From: CBDIBC01 sp965276635
GTDB taxonomy: Bacteria; Actinomycetota; Acidimicrobiia; Acidimicrobiales; Palsa-688
Direction of reading: 5' to 3'
NCBI GenBank assembly: GCA_965276635.1
Contig: CBDIBC010000003.1
Location: forward strand, 372,001-436,000
Length of the DNA: 64,000 nucleotides
The notes below the pieces were generated by a model. It was not told the origin of the DNA. It did not search any database and was given only the letters and a program-made list of their open reading frames with translations. Positions 6,821-15,261 of the stretch are shown here, piece after piece. How positions within the stretch are numbered: the first letter of the stretch is position 1; the number at the start of each line of letters is the position of its first letter. A program made the translations under genes and the position numbers.

Positions 6821-7711
6821 TCAATCTCCCGGCGCTGGAGGTGACATCGGCATTCTCACGCCGAGCACTCCGAGGAGGTGGATCGTTCTGGTCGCGGCTT
6901 CAGGGGTGAGACACCCGAGGGCTTCTACCCCGGCGGACATCGGATAGGTCCCGGCTCTTGCGACCCAGCGGGAGAACATCCCAGCATCCATCCAGGCGGC
7001 CAACGCCGGATCGATGGACGGTTCCTCCCAGCAGCCATTGGCGCAGGCCAGTCGTATGGACTCCCACGTCCAGGGCCGCCGACGGCCGCCTTCGACGAGG
7101 CCGACATCGTGGCCCCGCTGCTGTTCGGGTCCGTCGGGCGTTCCCATCCCGCCTGGGTAGAGCGCAGTTGCCTCGGTCCAATCCAGGCGCCGGCCCTGCG
7201 CCTCGGCGCGCCGGACGATGGCAGCCAACCAGCGTCGGGCCACGACCGGTCCGGCCGGCGCCGTCGGCGCCGGGGTAGCCAGATCGAGGACCCGATGCAG
7301 GCAATCGATCAGCCGGCCGCCACCGGGCGGTTCGGCGCAGACGTGGTCGGCGTAGCGGGTCTGCCCACGCAACCGGCCGGAGCGGTCGAGCAGGCATGCC
7401 ACCCGACAGGGCATCCGGCGGTCGACGGCGGGGGCCCCGTCGGCCGGGGCTACCGCCACTGGCGTGGCCCAGCCCGCGGCGACCGTGCCCACCGCCACGC
7501 ACGCCGGCGGCGCCCGCCATCCGAGCAGCCCGTCGACCTCGGACCCGACGCGCACGACGCGGCGGCCCCGGGGCGAGCTGTCGACCCGCACCCACATGGC
7601 GGTGTCGTCGTCGGTCGTGGCCGCGGCGAGGGCGTCGACGATGGCGTCGAGGATGTCGTCGTCGGGCCCACCGCCGGCGCCAGAAGATGAAAAACGGTCG
7701 TCGTCGCCCAC
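6821..7711 (-). CDS. hypothetical actinobacterial protein (296 aa)
   Basis: The product starts at GTG 7711 with an acidic MGDDDRFSSS and has no signal peptide or membrane span. It falls into an N-terminal half with Arg/Val-rich strands (WVRVDSSPRGRRVVRVGSEV) and a helical C-terminal half with many Trp and Ala. Cysteines are scattered without a metal-binding pattern. I do not recognise the family. A transcript from the adjacent upstream region would run toward it alone; it is separated by 90 bp from the preceding minus-strand gene. Confidence 0.6.
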   Translation of the reverse strand: MGDDDRFSSSGAGGGPDDDILDAIVDALAAATTDDDTAMWVRVDSSPRGRRVVRVGSEVDGLLGWRAPPACVAVGTVAAGWATPVAVAPADGAPAVDRRMPCRVACLLDRSGRLRGQTRYADHVCAEPPGGGRLIDCLHRVLDLATPAPTAPAGPVVARRWLAAIVRRAEAQGRRLDWTEATALYPGGMGTPDGPEQQRGHDVGLVEGGRRRPWTWESIRLACANGCWEEPSIDPALAAWMDAGMFSRWVARAGTYPMSAGVEALGCLTPEAATRTIHLLGVLGVRMPMSPPAPGD

Positions 7712-7801
7712 GGGGCCTCCTCGCTCGTACTCGGCAAGGGGAGGTCCGACACACCCCGATCAGGGAACCGGCACCCAGGCTAGTGGCCGGGCGCCGAGCG
7801 C

Positions 7802-8554
7802 TCAGCCCACGACGGTAGGGATGCTCAGGTGGGCCCGGAGCCGGCCCTGCTCGTCGCGGTCGAGCGCCACCTCCCCGCCAGCGGGCCGCACGGCAGCGAG
7901 CACGGCGCTGGCGTCGGCGCCGACCGAGTCGGGCCCGTCGAACCCGTCGCAGACCACCTGGGCGATCAGGCGTCCTTCGACGGGGTAGACCGTAAGGTCG
8001 TAGGCCTGGCAGTGCCGGCCGATGGCGGCGAGCAGGGCCTGGACCCCCCGCAGCATCACCACCGCGACCCCGGCGGACGGCTCCAACTCCACCGCGGTGT
8101 GGAGCGTGCCCGGCGTGCCCGTCTCCTCCCGCACCCGGCCCACCTCCTCGGCCAGGCTGCTCAACAGGCCGCGGACCGGGGTTGCTGCGCCCGGTGCGGT
8201 GGAGATGGCGTCGGCCACCTGGCGGTCGCGTTCGAGCTCGAGCTGGGCCAGCTGCCAGAGGGCGTCGAGGGTGCCCCGGGCCGCGCTGAGCAGGGGACCG
8301 AGGGCGGCATCGGTGGCCCCCGCCGCCGGTCCGCCGGGCAACCCGGGCTCGACGGCGGGCGGCGGCCCCCCCGTCGATGCGCCGGGGTCGTCGCCGAGTG
8401 TCGTCGCGGCTGCACGTGCCGCGTCGAGCTCGGCCGTCAGGTTCTCCGATCGGGCGGCGACGGCCCGCCCCCAGCGGATGGCCTTGGCCAGCTCGGCGGC
8501 CAGGACGACGATGATGACCACGGCCACTGCGGCGACGACGAGAGCCGGGATCAT
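7802..8554 (-). CDS. membrane-anchored protein with degenerate HATPase-like domain
   Basis: The 250 residues from ATG 8554 overlap the aspS stop by 4 bp (ATGA). Residues 2-24 form one transmembrane helix (IPALVVAAVAVVIIVVLAAE). A coiled-coil linker and a Pro/Gly-rich stretch follow. The last 120 residues recall the HisKA_3/HATPase end of two-component sensors: a helix (VVMLRGVQALLAAIGRHC), strands (LIAQVVCDGFDG) and a final (GGEVALDRDEQGRLRAHLSI). The His and the N, G1 and G2 boxes are eroded, so kinase activity is unlikely. It is probably a topological relic or signalling adaptor. Confidence 0.6.
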   Translation of the reverse strand: MIPALVVAAVAVVIIVVLAAELAKAIRWGRAVAARSENLTAELDAARAAATTLGDDPGASTGGPPPAVEPGLPGGPAAGATDAALGPLLSAARGTLDALWQLAQLELERDRQVADAISTAPGAATPVRGLLSSLAEEVGRVREETGTPGTLHTAVELEPSAGVAVVMLRGVQALLAAIGRHCQAYDLTVYPVEGRLIAQVVCDGFDGPDSVGADASAVLAAVRPAGGEVALDRDEQGRLRAHLSIPTVVG

Positions 8555-10359
8555 CGGGCGGGCGCCACCACCTGCAGGCGCAGCTCGCGCAGCTGGGTGT
8601 CGGTCACCGGGCTGGGCGCGCCCATCAAGAGATCGCGCGCGCTCTGGTTCAACGGGAAAGCGATGACCTCGCGCAGGTTGGCCTGATCCTCGAGCATCAT
8701 CAGGATCCGGTCGAAGCCGGGAGCGATGCCCGCGTGGGGCGGAGGGCCGTAGTGGAAGGCGTTCCACAGGGCCGGGAAGGATTCCTGGATGCGCTCGGCG
8801 CCGTACCCGGCGATGGCGAACGCCGCCTCCATGACGTCAGGCAGATGGTTGCGGACTGCGCCCGACGACAGCTCCAGCCCGTTGCAGACCAGGTCGTACT
8901 GGTAGGCGAGGATCTGGCCGGGATCCTGTGCCCGCAGGGCTTCCAGGCCCCCCTGGGGCATGGAGAAGGGATTGTGGGAGAACTCCCACTCGCCCGAGTC
9001 CGCGTTGCGCTCGTACATGGGGAAGTCCACCACCCAGGCGAACGCCAGCTGGCCGGGATCGGCCAGGCCCAGCTCGCGTCCGAGCGTGCTGCGCACCGGG
9101 CCCAGCGCCATGCTGGCCGAGCGGGCCGGGCCGACACAGGTGAGCACGGCATCCCCGGGTTGCGCGCCGACCGCCGACACCAGGATCGCCATCTCGTCCT
9201 CGGTGAGCTTGCGGGCCAGTGGTCCCTTGGTGCCGGCCGGGTCGAGCTGCAGCCAGCTGGCGATCGCCCCGCCCTGGCGGGCATCGTCGCCGAAGGTATC
9301 GAACCACCGTCGCGCCCGCCCGGCGGCATCCGGCGCCCGGAGGGCCCGGATGCGATCGCCCTTCCCGGGGGCGTCGGTGAACATCGGCAGCTCCGTCCGG
9401 CCGCCGAGGTCGTCGGTGACGTCGGCGATCTCCAGGTCGAAGCGCAGGTCCGGCTTGTCGGTCCCGTAGCGGTCCAGAGCATCGGCATAGACGAGGCGAG
9501 GGAATGGCCTCGAGGTCTGCTTGGTGGAGAGCTCGGCCACCACCCGGGCCATGAGCAGCTCGACCTCGCCGAACACGTCCTCCTGGGTGGCGAAGGCCAT
9601 CTCCAGGTCGATCTGGTAAAACTCGCCCGGGCTGCGGTCGGCCCGGGACGCCTCGTCACGAAAGCACGGGGCGATCTGGAAGTACCGCTCGACGCCGCCG
9701 GCCATGAGCAGCTGCTTGAACTGCTGGGGCGCCTGGGGTAGGGCGTAGAACTCACCGGGGTACATACGGCTGGGGACCAGGAAGTCGCGGGCCCCTTCCG
9801 GTGAGGAGGCCGTCAGGATGGGCGTCTGCACCTCCAGGAAGCCGCGGCCCGACAGGTGGTCGCGCACCAGCTGGGCGAATCGGGCGCGCGCCGCCAGGCG
9901 CTCGACGAGCGGGCCGCGGCGCAGGTCCAGGTACCGGTGGCGCAGACGGGCCTCCTCGCCGACGTCGGTGTCGCGCTCGACTGGGAACGGCAGGACGTCG
10001 GCGGTGGAGAGCACCTCGACCTGGCCGACGTGGACCTCGACCTCGCCGGTGGCCAGCCGACGGTTGACGGTCTCGGGTGTCCGGGCCACCACGGTGCCGG
10101 TCACCGAGACCACGCTCTCCAGGCGAAGGCGCGCCAGAGTCTCGAACGCAGCCAGGTCGGGGTGGGAAACGAGCTGCACCGTCCCGGCGCCGGCGGCGCC
10201 ACCGGCATCGCGCAGGTCGACGAACAGCAGCCCCCCGTGGTCGCGCGCCGCCGCGACCCAGCCGGCGAGGCGCACGGTGCGCCCGACGTCGTCGACGCGC
10301 AGGGCACCCCCCCGGATGTCTCGGTAGCGGTTGGGTTCGAGCGGCCGGGTGTCCTCCAT
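8551..10359 (-). CDS. aspS: aspartate--tRNA ligase
   Basis: AspRS charges tRNA-Asp with aspartate in the cytoplasm. The 602-residue length is normal for the bacterial type. The order is an N-terminal OB anticodon-binding domain (residues 1-110), then the class II core with motif 2 (CFRDEASRADRSPGEFYQID), the bacterial GAD insertion (about 300-430) and motif 3 near the end (GIAPGFDRILMML). The C-terminus reads QSARDLLMGAPSPVT. It starts at ATG 10359. Many actinobacteria lack AsnRS, and then AspRS also charges tRNA-Asn for GatCAB; whether that holds here cannot be judged from this window. Confidence 0.97.
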   Translation of the reverse strand: MEDTRPLEPNRYRDIRGGALRVDDVGRTVRLAGWVAAARDHGGLLFVDLRDAGGAAGAGTVQLVSHPDLAAFETLARLRLESVVSVTGTVVARTPETVNRRLATGEVEVHVGQVEVLSTADVLPFPVERDTDVGEEARLRHRYLDLRRGPLVERLAARARFAQLVRDHLSGRGFLEVQTPILTASSPEGARDFLVPSRMYPGEFYALPQAPQQFKQLLMAGGVERYFQIAPCFRDEASRADRSPGEFYQIDLEMAFATQEDVFGEVELLMARVVAELSTKQTSRPFPRLVYADALDRYGTDKPDLRFDLEIADVTDDLGGRTELPMFTDAPGKGDRIRALRAPDAAGRARRWFDTFGDDARQGGAIASWLQLDPAGTKGPLARKLTEDEMAILVSAVGAQPGDAVLTCVGPARSASMALGPVRSTLGRELGLADPGQLAFAWVVDFPMYERNADSGEWEFSHNPFSMPQGGLEALRAQDPGQILAYQYDLVCNGLELSSGAVRNHLPDVMEAAFAIAGYGAERIQESFPALWNAFHYGPPPHAGIAPGFDRILMMLEDQANLREVIAFPLNQSARDLLMGAPSPVTDTQLRELRLQVVAPAR

Positions 10360-10426
10360 ATCAGTGCAGGAGAGTACCGGGCGCCGGCACCGCCCCCCGG
10401 CCGGCCCGGCAGCAGGGCACTGATCC

Positions 10427-11098
10427 CTAGGCCAGGAGCGCGTGCAACGCGTCGAGGTCCGCTCGCAGCGCGTCCACCTCGCCCTGCAACGTCGCCACGT
10501 GCGATTCCAGGGCCGCGATGCGATCGGACGAACCGCTCCTTTGCCCAGACCCGGCCTGGGCCGGCGGAACCTCCAACACCTCCCCGGCCAGGAGGTGCGC
10601 CCAGCGCTCCTCCCGCTGCCCCGCCTGGCGCTCCAGCCGGGTCACGTACGGCTCGGCGTAGCGGTTCTTGAGCCGGTGCAGGACGCCGTCCACGCCGCCG
10701 AGGTCCTCCAACCCGGCGTAGCGCTCGGTGCGGGTCCGCAGGTCGCTCACCGTCTGGGGGCCGCGCAGGGCGAGGACGGCCAGGACGGCGAGCTCGCCCG
10801 GGGACATGCCCCACGCCTCGTGGACGACATGGCGGTACTTCTCCGCCCGGTTGCTGGCCGAGTGCACCACGCGCGCCAGGCCGCGCTCGCGCAGCGAGGC
10901 CAGGATCGGCTCCACGTCCGAGGTCGAGTAGGACACCACCGGGTTGCGGTTCGAGGCCTGGTTGCAGGCCAGGAGCAGCGCGTTCATGGTCAACGGGTAC
11001 TGCTCGGGAGTCGTCGCCTCCTTCTCGATCAGCGCGCCGAGGACGCGCAGCTGTTCGGGCGTGAGGACGTCCACGCCGGCGAGCTTACGGCGGCCCAT
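10427..11098 (-). CDS. YceH/DUF480 family protein
   Basis: The 223 residues from ATG 11098 (or GTG 11074) match the UPF0502 pattern, with LTPEQLRVLGALIEKEATTP followed by PLTMNALLLACNQASNRNPV. The fold in this family is two winged-helix domains, here at about 10-95 and 100-175, and a C-terminal coiled coil (SHVATLQGEVDALRADLDAL). The biochemical role is unknown; the fold suggests DNA binding. It is divergent from acnA with about 87 bp between starts, and 67 bp separate it from aspS. Confidence 0.88.
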   Translation of the reverse strand: MGRRKLAGVDVLTPEQLRVLGALIEKEATTPEQYPLTMNALLLACNQASNRNPVVSYSTSDVEPILASLRERGLARVVHSASNRAEKYRHVVHEAWGMSPGELAVLAVLALRGPQTVSDLRTRTERYAGLEDLGGVDGVLHRLKNRYAEPYVTRLERQAGQREERWAHLLAGEVLEVPPAQAGSGQRSGSSDRIAALESHVATLQGEVDALRADLDALHALLA

Positions 11099-11185
11099 CC
11101 GGCGACGGGGCCATGCCACCGGGTGGCTGCAATGGAGCCCGGCCGACCAGAATGGTCAGCCGGACCGACGAGAGGAGCACCAACC

Positions 11186-13876
11186 ATGGCGACTGGCAGC
11201 GGCAACACCTTCGGCGCCCGAGCCGTCCTCCAGGTGGGTGGCACGGCGTACGGCATCAACCGCCTGGACGTCCTGGGCGACCGGGTCCAGCGCCTGCCAT
11301 TCGCGCTGAAGGTGCTGCTCGAGAACCTGCTGCGCCATGAGGACGGCGTCACCGTGGAGGCCGCCGACATCGACGCGCTGGCCAGCTGGGACCCCGACGC
11401 CGAGCCCGACACCGAGATCGCCTTCGCCCCGGCTCGCATCCTGATGCAGGACTTCACCGGTGTCCCTGCCGTCGTCGACCTGGCCGCCATGCGCGATGCC
11501 ATGCGGGCGATCGGCGGGGACCCCGGCCGGGTCAACCCGTTGATCCCCGCCGAGCTGGTCATCGACCACTCGATCATCGCCGACGTCTACGGCGTGCCCG
11601 ATGCGTTCGCCCAGAACGCGACCCTGGAGTTCGCTCGCAACGAGGAGCGCTACCGGTTCCTGCGTTGGGGCCAGACCGCCTTCGACACGCTACGAGTGGT
11701 CCCGCCCAACACCGGTATCTGCCACCAGGTGAACCTCGAGCACCTGGCCCGGGTGGTGTTCTCGACCGACGACGGCCAGGCCTACCCGGACACGTTGGTC
11801 GGCACCGACTCGCACACCACCATGGTGAACGGCCTCGGGGTGCTGGGCTGGGGCGTCGGCGGCATCGAGGCGGAAGCGGCCATGCTCGGCCAACCCGTAT
11901 CGATGCTGATCCCGCGCGTGGTCGGCTTCAAGCTGACCGGCCAGCTCCCCGAAGGGACCACGGCCACCGATTTGGTGCTCACGGTCACCGAGCAGCTGCG
12001 GGCCCACGGGGTGGTGGGCTCGTTCGTGGAGTTCTACGGCGACGGCGTCGCCGGTATCCCCCTGGCCAACCGGGCCACCATCGGCAACATGTCGCCTGAG
12101 TACGGCTCGACCTGCGCCATCTTCCCGATCGATGCCGAGACCCTGCGCTACCTGGAGCTGACGGGACGCTCACCGGAGCGCATCGCGCTGGTCGAGGCCT
12201 ACGCCAAGGCCCAGGGGATGTGGCACGAGCCCGGCCACGATCCGGTCTTCTCCGAACGCCTGGAGCTCGACCTGTCCACGGTGGTGCCCAGCCTGGCCGG
12301 CCCGGCCCGACCCCAGGACCGGGTCCGCCTGGACGCGGCGCGTGAGGGGTTCCGGGCCGCGTTGCCGAAGGTGTTGGCCCCGGCGGGGCAAACGCCGACG
12401 GGTGGGCGGGCGAGCCATCCCGTGCCCGTTGCCCTGGACGACGGCACGACCTTCGACCTCGACCACGGGCACGTCGTCATCGCCGCTATCACCAGCTGCA
12501 CCAACACCTCGAACCCGTCGGTGATGGTCGCCGCCGCCCTGCTGGCCAAGAAGGCGGTGGAGAAGGGACTGACCTCCAAGCCGTGGGTCAAGACCACCTT
12601 GGCCCCGGGCTCCAAGGTGGTCATGGACTACTACGAGCGCGCCGGGCTGATCCCGTACCTGGAGAAGCTGGGGTTCGGCCTGGTCGGCTTCGGGTGCACC
12701 ACGTGCATCGGCAACAGCGGGCCCCTGCCGGCGCCGGTCTCTGCCGCGGTCGACCAGGGAGACCTGGCGGTGGTGTCGGTCCTGTCCGGGAACCGCAACT
12801 TCGAAGGCCGGATCAACCCCGATGTCCGCATGAACTACCTGGCCTCCCCGCCGCTCGTCGTGGTCTACGCCCTGGCCGGGTCGATGGACCACGACGTCGT
12901 GCACGAGCCGCTCGGGACCGGTACCGACGGCGCTCCCGTCTACCTCCGCGACATCTGGCCTACCCCTGCCGAGGTGGCGGACGTGATCAACACGTCGCTG
13001 GAGTCGGAGATGTTCCGTTCCTCGTACGCCTCGGTCTACGAGGGCGACGAGCGCTGGAACGGCCTGGACGTGCCGGCCAGTGACGCCTACGAGTGGGACT
13101 CGACGTCGACCTATGTGCGCAAGCCGCCCTACTTCGACGACATGCCCGCGGCGCCGGCGCCCCTGCGTGACGTCGTCGGCGCCCGGGTGCTGGCCAAGCT
13201 GGGCGACAGCGTCACCACCGACCACATCTCGCCGGCGGGGAACATCCGGGCCGACGGGCCGGCCGGTCGGTGGCTGGTGGACGGCGGCGTGCAGGCTCGG
13301 GACTTCAACTCCTACGGAAGCCGCCGGGGGAACCACGAGATCATGATCCGCGGCACCTTCGCCAACATCCGCCTCCGGAACCAGCTGGCCCCGGGCACCG
13401 AGGGTGGCGTCACCCGTCACCTCCCCGACGGCGACGCCATGTCGATCTACGACGCCGCCCAGCGCTATGCCGCAGACGGCGTTCCGCTGGTCATCCTGGC
13501 CGGCAAGGAGTACGGCTCGGGCTCCTCACGCGACTGGGCCGCCAAGGGCACGGCCCTGCTCGGCGTGCGGGCGGTGCTGGTCGAGAGCTTCGAGCGCATC
13601 CACCGCTCGAACCTGGTCGGCATGGGCATCCTGCCTCTGCAGTTCAGAGCCGGGGCCAGCGCGGCGTCGTTGGGGCTGACTGGTGACGAGGTCTTCTCCG
13701 TCACCGGGCTGGATGGCCTGGCCGCCGGTGCCCCGCTGCCGCGCACCCTGCGCGTCGACGCCGACGGACGGTCCTTCGAGGTGATCCTGCGCATCGACAC
13801 GCCCAAGGAGGCGGACTACTACCGCCACGGCGGGATCCTGCCCTACGTCCTGCGGCAGTTGAAGGCCCAGCCCTAG
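11186..13876 (+). CDS. acnA: aconitate hydratase A
   Basis: It interconverts citrate and isocitrate in the TCA cycle through an iron-sulfur cluster. ATG 11186 has AGAGGAG upstream and gives 896 residues, normal for AcnA/IRP1-type aconitase. The cluster ligands are visible as SCTNTSNPSVM and GCTTCIGNSGP. The swivel domain near the C-terminus has GDSVTTDHISPAGNI, SYGSRRGNHEIM and GKEYGSGSSRDWAAKG, all conserved. The TAG stop at 13874-13876 overlaps the first base of a 67-bp tandem repeat array. Like its relatives the protein might also bind RNA when apo, but nothing here shows it. Confidence 0.98.
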   Translation: MATGSGNTFGARAVLQVGGTAYGINRLDVLGDRVQRLPFALKVLLENLLRHEDGVTVEAADIDALASWDPDAEPDTEIAFAPARILMQDFTGVPAVVDLAAMRDAMRAIGGDPGRVNPLIPAELVIDHSIIADVYGVPDAFAQNATLEFARNEERYRFLRWGQTAFDTLRVVPPNTGICHQVNLEHLARVVFSTDDGQAYPDTLVGTDSHTTMVNGLGVLGWGVGGIEAEAAMLGQPVSMLIPRVVGFKLTGQLPEGTTATDLVLTVTEQLRAHGVVGSFVEFYGDGVAGIPLANRATIGNMSPEYGSTCAIFPIDAETLRYLELTGRSPERIALVEAYAKAQGMWHEPGHDPVFSERLELDLSTVVPSLAGPARPQDRVRLDAAREGFRAALPKVLAPAGQTPTGGRASHPVPVALDDGTTFDLDHGHVVIAAITSCTNTSNPSVMVAAALLAKKAVEKGLTSKPWVKTTLAPGSKVVMDYYERAGLIPYLEKLGFGLVGFGCTTCIGNSGPLPAPVSAAVDQGDLAVVSVLSGNRNFEGRINPDVRMNYLASPPLVVVYALAGSMDHDVVHEPLGTGTDGAPVYLRDIWPTPAEVADVINTSLESEMFRSSYASVYEGDERWNGLDVPASDAYEWDSTSTYVRKPPYFDDMPAAPAPLRDVVGARVLAKLGDSVTTDHISPAGNIRADGPAGRWLVDGGVQARDFNSYGSRRGNHEIMIRGTFANIRLRNQLAPGTEGGVTRHLPDGDAMSIYDAAQRYAADGVPLVILAGKEYGSGSSRDWAAKGTALLGVRAVLVESFERIHRSNLVGMGILPLQFRAGASAASLGLTGDEVFSVTGLDGLAAGAPLPRTLRVDADGRSFEVILRIDTPKEADYYRHGGILPYVLRQLKAQP

Positions 13877-14152
13877 CCGGGCGGGGATGGGGACCCCGCC
13901 TCGGCTGGCGGTGGGTTGGGGTGCCCGCCGCCCGGCAACACAGCCGGGCGGGGATGGGGACCCCGCCTCGGCTGGCGGTGGGTTGGGGTGCCCGCCGCCC
14001 GGCAACACAGCCGGGCGGGGATGGGGACCCGCCTCGGCTGGCGGTGGGTTGGGGTGCCCGCCGCCCGGCAACACAGCCGGGCGGGGATGGGGACCCCGCC
14101 TCGGCTGGCGGTGGGTTGGGGTGCCCGCCGCCCGGCAACACAGCCGGGCGGG
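13875..14152. repeat. 67-bp tandem repeat array, four copies plus a stub
   Basis: Units start at 13875, 13942, 14009 and 14075 (67, 67, 66, 67 bp), and an 11-bp stub follows at 14142. Copies are identical except for one missing C in the third. Each unit contains GGCGGGG-(7)-CCCCGCC, and the unit junction makes a 9-bp perfect hairpin CCGCCCGGC-AACACA-GCCGGGCGG. There are no spacers, so it is not CRISPR. The blocks CGGGCGGGGATGGGG and GGTTGGGGTGCCCGCCG recur in opposite orientation in the array at 44613. It lies between convergent acnA and the LysR gene. Confidence 0.95.
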
Positions 14153-14178
14153 TGTCCCGGCTAGCGGCGCCCGTGGAA

Positions 14179-14224
14179 CGTTCGCGCGTTTGCCCAGGGA
14201 CGTTCCTGGGCAAGTGCGCGAACG
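14179..14224. terminator. 46-bp palindrome, likely bidirectional terminator
   Basis: CGTTCGCGC, two bases, TTGCCCAGG, a six-base loop GACGTT, then CCTGGGCAA, two bases, GCGCGAACG. Both nine-base arms pair perfectly around a 2 x 2 internal loop. The element sits between convergent genes (acnA and LysR). Two relatives lie at 50355-50404 and 51431-51480, also at gene ends. No U-tract follows, so termination is inferred from position and structure. Confidence 0.6.
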
Positions 14225-14270
14225 ATGGGCGATCCCCCTCGGGTGCGCCCCCGGCGGGCTCCTCGCCGGG

Positions 14271-15182
14271 TCAGGTGGCCGGGTGGTGCAGGCCGAGACG
14301 CGGATCGAGGTGGTCGCGCACCACCCGCTCCATGATGCCGAGGGTGACCCGGGCGGGGGCGCTCGGCCGCCCCCGGCGACGCACCAGCACGCCGACTCGC
14401 CGGCGGCGCAGGCCCCGGAGGGTCAACGAGCTGAAGTGCTCTCCGAACTCCGCCGCCCCGGTGGCCGGCAGGATGGACGGCCCGTAGCCGCGTCGGGTCA
14501 GCGAGGCGATGAGGCGCAGCCCGTCGAGCTCCGCCTTCGGTTGCAGCACCACGCCGGCCAGGCGAGCGGCCTCGTCGATCTCGGCCCGGAAGGTGCTGCC
14601 GGGGGCCGGGAGGAGGAGCTTGAACCCGTCGACCTCCGCCAGGTCGGCGTGCTGGCGACCGGCGAGGGGGTGGCCGGCGGGGACGACGAGCATCAGGTCC
14701 TCGTCGAACAGCGGATGCTCGGCCAGCTCGGGGCTGGCCTGCGGCAGGTTCACCACGGCCGCGTCGAGCGCGCCGCTGACCACCTGCGGCTCGAGGGTGG
14801 ACGAGGTCCCGTCACTGATCACCAGCTGCACCTGAGGATGGTCGAGGGCGAGCTCGTCGAGGAGGAGGGGAGCCAACCAGCGCGCCGTGGTGCCGATCAT
14901 GCCGACGCGCACGGTGCCCGCCACGTGGTCGCGCAGCGCGGCCACGTCGGCTACCACGGCATCGAGCTCGGCCGACACCCGCCGGGCCCGCTCCACCACG
15001 GCGACGCCCTCCTCGGTCAGCTCGCCGGCCTGGCGGTCGACGAGCTGGACCCCGAGCTCGCGCTCGAGGCGGGCCACGTGGCTGGAGACGTTTGACTGCA
15101 CTGTGTGCAGCGAGGTGGCGGCGGCCGAGAAGCTGCCGTGGTCGGCGATGGCGACCAATGCCTGGAGCTGACGGAAGTCCAT
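14271..15182 (-). CDS. LysR-family transcriptional regulator
   Basis: A regulator of 303 residues from ATG 15182. The N-terminal HTH (MDFRQLQALVAIADHGSFSA, then LHTVQSNVSSHVARLERELG) and the linker helix are typical; residues 90-295 form the substrate-binding domain. LysR proteins usually control a divergent neighbour in response to a small molecule. Here the divergent gene is the HAD-PlsC fusion about 80 bp away, so a role in phospholipid synthesis control is possible. Many actinobacterial regulators with this short DFRQLQALVAIADHGSF start sit beside unrelated genes, so the target stays open. Confidence 0.9.
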   Translation of the reverse strand: MDFRQLQALVAIADHGSFSAAATSLHTVQSNVSSHVARLERELGVQLVDRQAGELTEEGVAVVERARRVSAELDAVVADVAALRDHVAGTVRVGMIGTTARWLAPLLLDELALDHPQVQLVISDGTSSTLEPQVVSGALDAAVVNLPQASPELAEHPLFDEDLMLVVPAGHPLAGRQHADLAEVDGFKLLLPAPGSTFRAEIDEAARLAGVVLQPKAELDGLRLIASLTRRGYGPSILPATGAAEFGEHFSSLTLRGLRRRRVGVLVRRRGRPSAPARVTLGIMERVVRDHLDPRLGLHHPAT

Positions 15183-15261
15183 CACCAACAGAGATAGCAG
15201 ACCCTCCGACCATGGCTGGGGCAGACAGAGCGGCCCGCGTGCCGGGAGGTAGCGTCGTGTC

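Noticed and set aside
13875..14152. CRISPR array
   Set aside because: The 67-bp units are directly joined with no unique spacers, unit length is too long for a CRISPR repeat, and no cas gene is near.
13887..15095. 402-residue plus-strand frame through the repeat array and the LysR gene
   Set aside because: It crosses non-coding repeats and then runs antisense to a clear LysR gene.
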